Source: an uncultured Alphaproteobacteria bacterium
GTDB taxonomy: Bacteria > Pseudomonadota > Alphaproteobacteria > Geminicoccales > Geminicoccaceae
Direction of reading: 5' to 3'
NCBI GenBank assembly: GCA_937926445.1
Contig: CALBAK010000052.1
Location: 1 to 64,000, forward strand
DNA length: 64,000 nucleotides
The notes below the pieces were generated by a model. That model saw nothing but the letters and a program-made list of their open reading frames with translations, was not told the origin of the DNA and searched no databases. Both the position numbers and the translations under genes were made by a program. Position 1 is the first letter of the stretch. Every line of letters starts with the position of its first letter. This document shows positions 1-7,740 of the stretch, piece by piece.

Positions 1-849
1 GCCGACCCGCGCGTCAAGGCCATTTCGTTGAGCCGCAATTTCGGCAAAGAGGTCGCGCTCGCGGCGGGGTTGCACGAGGCGCGGGGCCGGGCCGCGGTGC
101 TCATGGACGCCGACCTGCAGCACCCGCCCGAGCTGATCGAGCGGTTCGTCGCGCTGTGGCGCGAGGGCTACGAGATGGTCTACGCCCAGCGGCGCGACCG
201 CAACGCCGACGGTCCGCTGCGCCGTTGGCTCTCTTCGGCCTTCTACCGGCTCTTCGCGATCGTGGGGCAGACCGAGCTGCCGCCAGGGGCGGGCGACTTC
301 CGCCTGCTCGACCGCAAGGTGATCGACGCTTTGAACGCGATCGAGGAGCGGACCCGCTTCACCAAGGGCCTCTATGCCTGGGTCGGCTTCCGGCAGGTCG
401 GCGTGCCCTACGACGTCGCCGACCGTGCCGACGGTCGCTCGCGTTTCAGCCTCCTCTCCCTCTGGCGGCACGCGGTCGACGGGATCACCGCCTTCAGCAC
501 CATTCCGCTCCGGGTCTGGTCCTATCTCGGGCTGTTCGTGTCCTCGGTGGCGCTCGGTTACGGCTGCTACATCATCGTCCGTACCGTGCTCTACGGCACC
601 GACCTGCCCGGCTACCCCTCGCTCATGGTCGCCATCATGCTGCTCTCGGGCGTTCAGCTGGTCGGGCTCGGCGTGATGGGCGAGTATGTCGGACGAATCT
701 TCGCGGAGGTGAAGCGGCGACCGCTCTATCTCGTGCGCGAGCGGATCGGGTTCGGCGAGGCGGTCGAGCCACGGTCGGCGACGAGCGAGCTGCGTCTCGC
801 CGCGGTCGTCGGCAGCCGGGTCGAAGCCTCCGTTCTCCACGAGGGTTGA
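1..849 (+). CDS. Polyprenol-phosphate sugar transferase, GT2 DPM1/GtrB-like (5' partial)
   Basis: Glycosyltransferase family 2 enzyme that would move a sugar from a nucleotide donor onto a polyprenyl phosphate at the inner membrane. The 5' end is outside the window and the frame is open from base 1. Seen: a DxD-type motif in MDADLQHP (visible residues 35-42), the GT2 acceptor-side region, and two hydrophobic C-terminal segments (around VWSYLGLFVSSVALGYG and LMVAIMLLSGVQLVGLG) typical of GtrB/DPM enzymes. A methyltransferase follows 39 bases downstream, and a GtrA-like protein, the usual flippase-type partner of GtrB, lies close by on the other strand. The substrate is unknown. The GT2 call is firm; the GtrB role is inferred from family and neighbours. 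Confidence 0.85.
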   Translation, partial: ADPRVKAISLSRNFGKEVALAAGLHEARGRAAVLMDADLQHPPELIERFVALWREGYEMVYAQRRDRNADGPLRRWLSSAFYRLFAIVGQTELPPGAGDFRLLDRKVIDALNAIEERTRFTKGLYAWVGFRQVGVPYDVADRADGRSRFSLLSLWRHAVDGITAFSTIPLRVWSYLGLFVSSVALGYGCYIIVRTVLYGTDLPGYPSLMVAIMLLSGVQLVGLGVMGEYVGRIFAEVKRRPLYLVRERIGFGEAVEPRSATSELRLAAVVGSRVEASVLHEG

Positions 850-888
850 GCTGCATCTCTCGAACGCCCGGGCGGTCGACGCCACACC

Positions 889-1695
889 GTGAGCGAACCG
901 GCGCGCGGGCGCGGCTGGCTCGCTTTCTGGAGCCGACCGCACAAGGTCTATGTCGACGACCGGCATCGCCGGGTCCATTACGCACGGTTGGCCGACGACG
1001 TCCTGTCGATCCTGCCGGGCCCCGGGGCGCGGGTCCTCGATTTCGGCTGTGGCGAGGCGCTCGAGGCGGAGCGGATCGCCGCCCGCTGCGCTCGGCTCCA
1101 TCTCTGCGAGGCGGCGGAGCCCGTTCGTTCGGAACTCGCGCGCCGCTTCGCCGGTCATCCGAAGATCGTAGTACTCGACCCCGACGGCCTCGCTCGCCTG
1201 CCCGACGGCTCGCTCGACCTCGTCGTGGTGAGCTCGGTTCTCCAATATCTCTCGGTCGAGGAGCTGCGGGCGCTCCTGCGCCTGTGGCGGGCGAAACTCG
1301 CGCCCTCGGGGCTCCTCGTGCTGGCCGACGTGCTACCGCCCGAGAGCTCCGCGCTCGCCGATGCGCTGGCGCTGCTTCGCCTCGCTGCTCGCGAGGGCTT
1401 CTTGCTCGCGGCACTCGCGGGGCTCGCGAGCTTGGCCTTCGGTGACTATCGACGCTTGCGCAACGAGCTCGGGCTCACCCGATGGGCGAGCGACGCTCTG
1501 CTCGCCGAGCTCGCTGAGGCGGGCCTCGAGGGGCGGAAACGGGCGACCAACCTCGGCTTCAACCCGGCCCGGACGACCTTTCTCGCCCGGCCTCGGCCCT
1601 CGCGTCCGGAACCCGTGGGCGGCGAAGGTCCAGCTGCGATTGGCGAGGAACGTCCAGAGCATGACGAGCCCGGTCGTCACGAGCTGGGCCGGTAG
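889..1695 (+). CDS. Class I SAM-dependent methyltransferase
   Basis: Predicted soluble methyltransferase of 268 residues from a GTG start. The SAM-binding glycine-rich loop is VLDFGCGEALEAER (about residues 48-61), followed by the acidic strand end LHLCEAAEP and the motif IV-like LDLVVVSSVLQYL. The recognisable fold ends near FNPARTTFLAR, about base 1595. The last 35 residues or so are low complexity and lie antisense to the coding part of the gtrA-like gene, so the functional 3' end may be earlier than the stop codon. It sits just behind a lipid-linked sugar transferase and could modify the same glycan or lipid, which is inference. The methyl acceptor is unknown. No clear SD precedes the GTG. 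Confidence 0.75.
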   Translation: MSEPARGRGWLAFWSRPHKVYVDDRHRRVHYARLADDVLSILPGPGARVLDFGCGEALEAERIAARCARLHLCEAAEPVRSELARRFAGHPKIVVLDPDGLARLPDGSLDLVVVSSVLQYLSVEELRALLRLWRAKLAPSGLLVLADVLPPESSALADALALLRLAAREGFLLAALAGLASLAFGDYRRLRNELGLTRWASDALLAELAEAGLEGRKRATNLGFNPARTTFLARPRPSRPEPVGGEGPAAIGEERPEHDEPGRHELGR

Positions 1696-2049
1696 ATAAT
1701 GGAGCCCGAGCCCGTCGGTGAGGAGCGCCATCGACAGGCCGGTGAGGAGGAAGCCCGCGAGCGCCACGAGGGCGAAGCGCGGCACGGCCACACCGTGCGG
1801 CCGGTCGCTCGCGAACGTCCAGCGCCGATTGAGGAGGTAGGAGATCACCCCGCCGACCATGAAGCCGGCGAGCGCCGCCGGCACCGGGTCGATTCGGCCG
1901 AGCTCGACCGCGAGCGCGAGGGTGCCGTAATGGCCGATCGCGGCGACCATACCCACGAGCGAGAAGCTCGAGAACTCGCGCAAAAGGCGCGAGATCGGCT
2001 GCGGGCCGAGGAGCCGCGGCCCGGGCGAGGGGGCCGCGCTCAGACCCAA
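1333..2049 (-). CDS. GtrA-like membrane protein
   Basis: Small polytopic membrane protein of the GtrA family, thought to help flip lipid-linked sugars. The core runs from about base 1985 to base 1600 and holds four hydrophobic segments: FSLVGMVAAIGHYGTLALAV, AALAGFMVGGVISYLLNRRWTF, ALVALAGFLLTGLSMALL and AQLVTTGLVMLWTFLANRSWTF. The repeated N-R-x-W-T-F ends are a GtrA hallmark. The start is uncertain: a TTG at 2049 overlaps the SDR stop by 10 bases, and another TTG lies at 1983. After the family's normal end the frame stays open for about 90 more codons, antisense to the methyltransferase, down to a stop at 1333. That tail looks like an artefact or a recent extension. It probably follows the SDR gene in one transcript. 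Confidence 0.7.
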   Translation of the reverse strand: MGLSAAPSPGPRLLGPQPISRLLREFSSFSLVGMVAAIGHYGTLALAVELGRIDPVPAALAGFMVGGVISYLLNRRWTFASDRPHGVAVPRFALVALAGFLLTGLSMALLTDGLGLHYLPAQLVTTGLVMLWTFLANRSWTFAAHGFRTRGPRPGEKGRPGRVEAEVGRPFPPLEARLSELGEQSVARPSGEPELVAQASIVTEGQAREPRECREQEALASSEAKQRQRIGERGALGR

Positions 2050-2807
2050 CCCCCGTCGCAGACATGGGTCCGGTTGGTCATGGCCGAACTGTCGTCCGCG
2101 GCCAGGAACAAGCAGATGCGCGCCATCTCGACCGGCTCGAGCTCGCGCTTGAGACACTCGCGCCGCATCAGCTCTTCCTCGCCCTCGGGCGTCAGCCAGA
2201 GCCGGATCTGGCGCTCGGTCATGATCCAGCCCGGGGCGATCGAGTTCACCCGGATGTTGTAGGGCCCCATGTCGCGGGCGAGCCCCCGGGTGCGTCCCAC
2301 GACCGCCGATTTCGCGGTCGTGTAGGCGGGCATTCCGCCCTGGCCCACCATCCAGGAGACCGAGCCGAAATTCGCGATCGCATCACTCCCGGCCTCCTTC
2401 ATCGCCGGGAACACGGTCCGGGCCGCGAAGAATTGATGGCGCAGGTTCAAGGCGATCCGCTCGTCCCAGTATTCGGGCGTGACGTCCTCGAGCCGGTGGC
2501 GATCGTCCCGCGCGGCATTGTTGATCAAAATCGTGATCGGCCCGTGCGCGGCCGCCGCCTCGCCGATCACCCGCCGCAGCGCTCCGATGTCGCACAGGTC
2601 GCAGGCGAGGAAAAGCGGGGCCGGAAACCCGCGGGCGGCGATCCGCTCGACCGTCGCTCGGCTCGCGGTCTCGTCGATGTCGCAGAAGGCGACCTGCGAC
2701 TTCTGCTCGGCGAAGGCCTCCACGATCGCGGTACCGATCCCGGATCCGCCGCCGGTCACGAACACCGAACGGCCCTCGAGGCCGGGATAGATCGCCCACC
2801 GGTTCAC
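2040..2807 (-). CDS. SDR family sugar dehydrogenase, XylB-like
   Basis: Classical short-chain dehydrogenase/reductase of 255 residues. Cofactor motif TGGGSGIG spans residues 18-25, with NNAA at 96-99, catalytic Ser149, Tyr162 and Lys166 (YTTAK). The cofactor-strand acidic residue (CDIDE, Asp43) suggests NAD preference. The stretches IYPGLEGR, DDRHRLEDVTPEYWDERI and LNLRH recall the Caulobacter D-xylose 1-dehydrogenase XylB and related aldose dehydrogenases, so oxidation of a sugar to a lactone is a reasonable guess from remembered sequence, not a search. It is divergent from the alkaline phosphatase (155-base gap) and overlaps the gtrA-like start. No other pentose pathway gene is present here. 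Confidence 0.85.
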   Translation of the reverse strand: MNRWAIYPGLEGRSVFVTGGGSGIGTAIVEAFAEQKSQVAFCDIDETASRATVERIAARGFPAPLFLACDLCDIGALRRVIGEAAAAHGPITILINNAARDDRHRLEDVTPEYWDERIALNLRHQFFAARTVFPAMKEAGSDAIANFGSVSWMVGQGGMPAYTTAKSAVVGRTRGLARDMGPYNIRVNSIAPGWIMTERQIRLWLTPEGEEELMRRECLKRELEPVEMARICLFLAADDSSAMTNRTHVCDGGWV

Positions 2808-2841
2808 GCGACGTGCTCCGGCTCGCGCCCTTCTTCTCGCT

Positions 2842-2889
2842 GCCGGATAGGGGAATCCGGCGGGCGGGGCAACGCACCCGTCGCCGGAT
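2842..2889. promoter_or_regulatory. Inverted repeat in the SDR/alkaline phosphatase divergent region
   Basis: GCCGGAT at 2842-2848 is mirrored by ATCCGGC at 2855-2861 with a 6-base spacer, and a third GCCGGAT lies at 2883-2889. The position between two divergent starts (2807 and 2963) makes an operator possible. No Pho-box-like direct repeat was seen. This is a weak call because short GC-rich palindromes are frequent at this composition. Confidence 0.3.
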
Positions 2890-2962
2890 GTTCACAGGCT
2901 TGTCGCAGGATCGCCGAGATCGACCGGTATGGCTCGGGTGGAGTTACCCGAGGAGGCATCTC

Positions 2963-4438
2963 ATGAACCTTTCGCGCAGGCGCTTCGCCCTCCTGTCGAC
3001 CGCTGCCGCGGCCACCCTCGCCGCACCGGCGATCGTCCGGCCGGTCGCGGCCCAGGGCTGGAACGGCCCGCGACCCAAGAACGTGATCCTGATGATCAGC
3101 GACGGGGCCGGCTTCCACACCTGGAACGCCGCGAGCTACTTCGAATTCGGCGAGCTCGGCCGGCAGGTCTACGACCGCTTCCCGGTCAAGACGCTGATGA
3201 GCACCTTCCCGTTGAACACCAGCAAGAGCCCGACCAACGATCCGACGCCGAAGGTGGGCTACGATCCGGCTGCCGCCTGGTCGCTCTTGCCCGGCCAGGG
3301 TGATCTCGGTGGCGAGATCACCAAGAAAACGTATCCGAATTTCTTCGGAGGCTACGAGTTCGTCAAGAAGAACTACGTCGACAGCGCGGCGGCCGGCACC
3401 GCTCTCGCCGCCGGCATCAAGACCTTCAACAATTCGATCAATTACGACAATTTCGGCAAACCGGTGCGGATGGTGGCGGATCTCGCCAAGTCGGCCGGCA
3501 AGAGCACCGGTGTCGTGAGCTCGGTCCAAATCAGCCACGCGACTCCGGCCTCGTTCGCGGCGCACAACGTCAGCCGGAACAACTACGCCGAGATCGGCCG
3601 CGAGATGATCGAAGACGGCCTGTGCGACGTGATCATGGGGGCCGGCCATCCGATGTTCGACAACGACGGCCGTTATCGTGCCCCTGGCGCCGACAAGGCT
3701 TTCCAATACGTCGGTGGTCCGGACACCTACTTCAAGGCCGCGACCGGTCGAACCTCGTATCAATGGATCGAGAACAAGGCCGACTTCGAGAAGCTGGCCA
3801 AAGGCGAGCTCAAGCTCGAAAAGCCCAAGGTCCTGGGCGTGGCGCAGGCCCACAACACGATCCAGTTCAACCGGTCGGGCGAGGGCATGGGCAACCTCAA
3901 CGCCAACGTCCCAGACCTCGCGACCATGAGCATGGGCGCGATCGAGGTTCTTTCGAAGAACGAGCGCGGCTTCTTCTTGATGGTCGAGGGCGGGGCGGTC
4001 GACTGGGCGGCGCACGCCAACGACACCGCCCGGATCGTCGAGGAGCAGATCGACTTCAACAAAGCCGTTCGCGCCGTGGTCGCCTGGATCGAGCGCAACG
4101 GCGGCTTCGAGCAGAACCTGCTGATCGTCACCACCGATCACGGCAACGGCATGGCCTACGGTCCACAGAGCGACCGCTTCGCCTTCCAGCCGGTGATCAA
4201 CCGCGGCAAGGGCAACCTGCCCGAGGTCATGTGGCATTACGATACCCACACAAACGAGCTCGTCCCGGTCTGGGCCGCGGGCCCCGGCGCCGAGCAGTTG
4301 GTCGCCGCGAGCACGGGCGAGGATCCGCACACCGCTCTCGTCGGCTGGGGCGACGTCCGCCGCTACCACGACAACACCGACATCGGCCGGTTGATCATGG
4401 CCGCGGTCTCGGCCGAGCAGCGCGCCAGCGCGAACTGA
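2963..4438 (+). CDS. Alkaline phosphatase, PhoA family, Tat-exported
   Basis: Periplasmic phosphomonoesterase of 491 residues. The start is the ATG with AGGAGG at 2951-2956, six bases upstream; the open frame continues further 5' but without an SD. The N-terminus SRRRFALL followed by a hydrophobic Ala-rich stretch ending near PVAA is a Tat signal. Family motifs: first metal Asp in MISDGAG (Asp47), nucleophile Ser141 in DSAAAGT, metal ligands in VEGGAVDWAAHAND and TTDHGNG, and the C-terminal His of HTNELVPVWA. All catalytic residues I can identify are present. It would release phosphate from organic esters, which fits with phosphonate genes elsewhere in the window (inference). The gene converges with the MFS gene 18 bases away. 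Confidence 0.9.
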   Translation: MNLSRRRFALLSTAAAATLAAPAIVRPVAAQGWNGPRPKNVILMISDGAGFHTWNAASYFEFGELGRQVYDRFPVKTLMSTFPLNTSKSPTNDPTPKVGYDPAAAWSLLPGQGDLGGEITKKTYPNFFGGYEFVKKNYVDSAAAGTALAAGIKTFNNSINYDNFGKPVRMVADLAKSAGKSTGVVSSVQISHATPASFAAHNVSRNNYAEIGREMIEDGLCDVIMGAGHPMFDNDGRYRAPGADKAFQYVGGPDTYFKAATGRTSYQWIENKADFEKLAKGELKLEKPKVLGVAQAHNTIQFNRSGEGMGNLNANVPDLATMSMGAIEVLSKNERGFFLMVEGGAVDWAAHANDTARIVEEQIDFNKAVRAVVAWIERNGGFEQNLLIVTTDHGNGMAYGPQSDRFAFQPVINRGKGNLPEVMWHYDTHTNELVPVWAAGPGAEQLVAASTGEDPHTALVGWGDVRRYHDNTDIGRLIMAAVSAEQRASAN

Positions 4439-4456
4439 CCGGCGCGGCCCGACCGC

Positions 4457-5713
4457 TCAGCCGGTGGGCGGCACCCTGGTGCCGCCCGCCGGCGGCTCCG
4501 GGACCAGCCGGTCGCGCTCCTTCAGCTCCGGGAACAGCCGCGCCCACGCCAGCGCCGCCGCCACCGTGCCGAGGCCGCCGAGCACGGTCGCCGGAACCGT
4601 TCCGATCAAGCCTGCCACGACCCCCGATTCGAACTCGCCGAGCTCGTTGCTGGCACCGATGAAGAGCGTGTTCACCGCCGCCACCCGGCCGCGCATCGCA
4701 TCCGGTGTCTCGAGCTGGACGAGCGTCTGGCGGACGACCACGCTCACCGTGTCGGCCGCGCCGGCGACGGCGAGGCAGGCGAACGAGAGCGGAAAGCTCG
4801 TCGACAGGCCGAAGCCCGCCATAGCGAGCCCGAAAACCCCGACCGCGAGGAGCATCGTTCGTCCCACCCGGCGCTCGAGCGGGCGGCGGGCGAGCCGGAG
4901 CGCCATGGCCACGGCACCGACCGCAGGTGCCGCCCGAAGCGCCCCGAGCCCGGCCGGGCCGACGAGGAGGATGTCCTTGGCGAAGATCGGCAGGAGCGCG
5001 GTGGCACCGCCGAGGAGCACGGCCACCATGTCGAGCGAGATCGCGCCCAGGATCACGGGCCGGGCGCGGATGTACGAGAAGCCAGCGAGCAGGTTCGCGA
5101 GACCGCGCTCCTCGCCCGCCGCGGCGGGTGGCCGCGGCGCGAGGCTCGCCACGTAGGCCATCGCGAGCAGGAAGGCGGCCAGCGCGCTCCCGAACACCGC
5201 CGTTCCGCCGAACAGCCAGAGCGAGCCACCGAGCGCCGGGCCGAGCAAGATCGAGCCCTGGAAGGCCATCGAGTTCCAGGTTACCGCGACGCGCAGCAGC
5301 TCGGCCGGCACCAGGCTCGGCAGGAGCGCGGCACCGGCCGGGTTGGCGAAGGCGCGCGCGCAGCCGAACAGGAAGACCAGGACCAACACCGGCCAGACCG
5401 CGCGGCTGCCGGCGAGCAGCAAGAGGAGGAGGCCTGCGATCGCCGCGGCGGCGGCGGCGAAGGCAGCGAGTACCACGAGACGGCGGTCGAAGCGGTCGGC
5501 CACCTGGCCGGTCAGGAGCGCGAAAAGGACCGACGGGAGGAAGGTGACGAGCCCGACGAGCCCGAGCGCGAAGGGATCGCCAGTCAGGTCGTAGACGTGC
5601 CAGCCGACACCGACATTGAAGATCTGGATCGCCACGCCGCTCGCTATCCGGCTCGCGAAGAAGCATCGGAAGTCGCGATGCGCGAAGGGCGAGGCGGCGA
5701 CCGTCGGGTTCAC
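4457..5713 (-). CDS. MFS transporter, EntS/DHA3-like
   Basis: Twelve-segment major facilitator of 418 residues. The GTG start at 5713 overlaps the tctA stop as GTGA, which implies translational coupling. The family motif between segments 2 and 3 reads GQVADRFDRR, and the N-terminal region FRCFFASRIASGVAIQIFNVGVGWHVYDLTGDPFALG... begins in the style of EntS and DHA3-type exporters. Probably an exporter; the substrate is unknown. Being the last gene of a TctCBA uptake operon is unusual and suggests a role in removing a product of the imported acid or a toxic analogue (inference). The frame is open far upstream through tctA, but that is only the GC-rich shadow frame. Confidence 0.85.
   Translation of the reverse strand: MNPTVAASPFAHRDFRCFFASRIASGVAIQIFNVGVGWHVYDLTGDPFALGLVGLVTFLPSVLFALLTGQVADRFDRRLVVLAAFAAAAAAIAGLLLLLLAGSRAVWPVLVLVFLFGCARAFANPAGAALLPSLVPAELLRVAVTWNSMAFQGSILLGPALGGSLWLFGGTAVFGSALAAFLLAMAYVASLAPRPPAAAGEERGLANLLAGFSYIRARPVILGAISLDMVAVLLGGATALLPIFAKDILLVGPAGLGALRAAPAVGAVAMALRLARRPLERRVGRTMLLAVGVFGLAMAGFGLSTSFPLSFACLAVAGAADTVSVVVRQTLVQLETPDAMRGRVAAVNTLFIGASNELGEFESGVVAGLIGTVPATVLGGLGTVAAALAWARLFPELKERDRLVPEPPAGGTRVPPTG
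4466..4487. terminator. Hairpin between converging genes
   Basis: A 10-base perfect inverted repeat (GGGCGGCACC / GGTGCCGCCC, 2-base gap) overlaps the last codons of the MFS gene, 27 bases past the alkaline phosphatase stop. It could stop transcription from both sides. There is no T-run, so an intrinsic terminator is uncertain. Confidence 0.35.
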
Positions 5714-7230
5714 CCGGCGGTGCTCGGTCCTGCCGAGGCCGGTAGCGGTGTGGCCGAGCGGCGCAGGGCGCCGATCGCGACCCAGGCCCACACGGTGAGC
5801 GTGACGACCCCGAGGAAGGCCGAGAGCGGGCGCTCGAAGAAGGCCATGAGGTTGCCGTCGGCCTTGATCATCGAGGTCATGAAATGGCTCTCGATCATCT
5901 CGCCGAGCACGAGGCCCAGGATCGCCGGGGCGATCGGAAAGCCGTTTTCCTCCATGAGCCAGCCGAGCACGCCCAGAACGAGCATGATCCCCACACCGAA
6001 GACGGAATTGTTGATCGCGTACGAACCCACGACGCAGGCGACCAGGATCAACGGCATCAAGAACTCGCGCGGGATCGAGAGGATCCGGCGAAAGACCTTG
6101 ATCGCGAGCCAGCCGAGCGGAAGCATGAGCAGGTTCGCCAGGACGAAGATGACGAAGATGGCGTACAGGAATTCCGGGTTGTTGAGCATGATCATGGGGC
6201 CCGGGTTCATGCCCTTGATGAAGAGTACGCCGATCACGATCGCGGTAATCGTGTCGCCCGGAATGCCGAACACGAGTGCCGGGACCCAGGCGCCGGCGAG
6301 GGCCGAATTGTTCGCGGTGCCGGCATCGACGACACCTTCGATGTGGCCTTTGCCGAATTTCTCGGGCTCTTTCGAGAAGCGCTTGGAGAGCGCGTAAGTG
6401 ACCCAGGCCGCGATGTCGGCGCCGGCACCGGGCAGGATGCCGATCGCGGTGCCGACGATGTTGGAGCGCAGGACGTTGACCGGATAGCGCTTGAGGAGCG
6501 CCCACTGGCCGCGGAAGACGTTGCCGAGCTTCTGCCGGCCGGCGAGGTCCTCGACCTGCCGCGAGGAGGTCACCCAGCGCAGCACCTCGGCCATCGCGAA
6601 CATGCCGATCATCGCCGGGATGAAGGAGACGCCGGCGGTGAGCTCGACACTCCCGAAGGTGAAGCGCGGATGGCCGGCCGTGGGATCGATACCGACGGTG
6701 GCGATCGCGAGACCCAGGAGCACCGAGACGATCCCCTTGACCGGCCGGCCGGTCGAGATGAAGACTGCGCAGGACAGGCCGAAGAGCGCCAGCCAGAAAT
6801 ATTCGAACGACGAGAAGCCGAGGGCGAACTCGGCCAGGATCGGCGCGGAAACGGCGAGCACGAGGCTGCCGAAGATACCGCCGATCACCGAGAAGACGAG
6901 GCCGCACCCCAAGACGAGCTCGGCCTGGCCCTCGCGGGTGAGCCGATGGGCGTCCTCGACATAGGCCGCCGAGGCCGGCGTTCCGGGGATTCGCACGAGC
7001 GCGCCCGGGAGGTCGCCCGCGAAGATCGCCATGGCGGTGGCGGTGACGAGGGCGGCGATCGCCGGTACCGGCGGCATGAAGAAGGTGACCGGAACGAGAA
7101 GCGCGGTGGCCATGGTCGCGGTCAGGCCGGGCATGGCCCCCACGAACAGGCCGAACAGGCCCGAGACGAGCATGATCCACAGCGTGTAGGGCTCGAAGAC
7201 GAGCCCGAGTGCGGTCTCGAAGGCGGCCAT
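5710..7230 (-). CDS. tctA: Tripartite tricarboxylate transporter, large permease TctA
   Basis: Large membrane subunit of a TTT-family secondary transporter, 506 residues from the ATG at 7230; a GTG at 7239 overlapping the tctB stop is an alternative. Seen: the conserved N-terminal GAMPGLTATMATALLVPVTF and the second glycine-rich copy GTAIGILPGAGADIAAWVTYA, plus PGTPASAAYVED and GIPGDTITAIVIG, all typical TctA elements. About ten to twelve hydrophobic segments. It works with the small permease TctB and the periplasmic binding protein TctC encoded just upstream, importing a di- or tricarboxylate with a cation gradient. The substrate cannot be read from the sequence. Confidence 0.93.
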   Translation of the reverse strand: MAAFETALGLVFEPYTLWIMLVSGLFGLFVGAMPGLTATMATALLVPVTFFMPPVPAIAALVTATAMAIFAGDLPGALVRIPGTPASAAYVEDAHRLTREGQAELVLGCGLVFSVIGGIFGSLVLAVSAPILAEFALGFSSFEYFWLALFGLSCAVFISTGRPVKGIVSVLLGLAIATVGIDPTAGHPRFTFGSVELTAGVSFIPAMIGMFAMAEVLRWVTSSRQVEDLAGRQKLGNVFRGQWALLKRYPVNVLRSNIVGTAIGILPGAGADIAAWVTYALSKRFSKEPEKFGKGHIEGVVDAGTANNSALAGAWVPALVFGIPGDTITAIVIGVLFIKGMNPGPMIMLNNPEFLYAIFVIFVLANLLMLPLGWLAIKVFRRILSIPREFLMPLILVACVVGSYAINNSVFGVGIMLVLGVLGWLMEENGFPIAPAILGLVLGEMIESHFMTSMIKADGNLMAFFERPLSAFLGVVTLTVWAWVAIGALRRSATPLPASAGPSTAG

Positions 7231-7235
7231 GGCGG

Positions 7236-7712
7236 TCACCAGTAGAGCCCGGTGAGCGGCCCTTGCGGCAGCGGCACCAGGAGCAGACGGCGAAAGCCCC
7301 AGTCGATCGCGAAGCAGGCGAGAAGAGCCACGACGAACGAGCTCGCGAGCCGGCCGCCGCGAAACCGCGCCGCCAGGACGGCGGTGTAGAGCGTGGCACC
7401 GATCAGGAAGCCGAGCGGCTTCCAGAAGAGGATCAAAAGGACGAGGCCGCCCACGACGAGGCCGACGTCGAGCACGTGGCCGCCTTTGCGCGCCCATGCG
7501 CCGAGCTCGACCGGGCCCGCCACCTCGCGGCAGCGCAGCCCGCTCGCGATCAGCACGAGGCCACAGATCGCGAAGCCCGCGGCCAACAGATTGGGTACGA
7601 GGCTCGGCCCGAACCGTTGGCCCGGCATCGGTGGGAAGCCGGCGGCCTCGTACGCCGCGAAGGCGGCGAGCGCCAGGAGCACGACGCCGATCAGGGAATC
7701 GTGGATCCGCAC
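7236..7712 (-). CDS. tctB: Tripartite tricarboxylate transporter, small permease TctB
   Basis: Small membrane subunit of 158 residues with four hydrophobic segments (SLIGVVLLALAAFAAYEA, LLAAGFAICGLVLIASGL, VLDVGLVVGGLVLLILFW and FVVALLACFAIDW). The short N-terminal cytoplasmic part, the PGQRFGPSLVPNLLA loop and the position between tctC and tctA fit TctB. This subunit is poorly conserved in sequence, so the call leans on order and topology. It begins 28 bases after the tctC stop and its own stop is close to or overlaps the tctA start, so the three genes form one transcript. Confidence 0.88.
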   Translation of the reverse strand: MRIHDSLIGVVLLALAAFAAYEAAGFPPMPGQRFGPSLVPNLLAAGFAICGLVLIASGLRCREVAGPVELGAWARKGGHVLDVGLVVGGLVLLILFWKPLGFLIGATLYTAVLAARFRGGRLASSFVVALLACFAIDWGFRRLLLVPLPQGPLTGLYW

Positions 7713-7740
7713 GCCCGCCTCCCGTGCGGGGCCGGCCGGC

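Noticed and set aside
4457-7399. A 980-residue fusion of TctA-region sequence and MFS transporter
   Set aside because: The upstream part is a shadow of tctA in another frame; the MFS gene starts at the GTG at 5713 overlapping the tctA stop.
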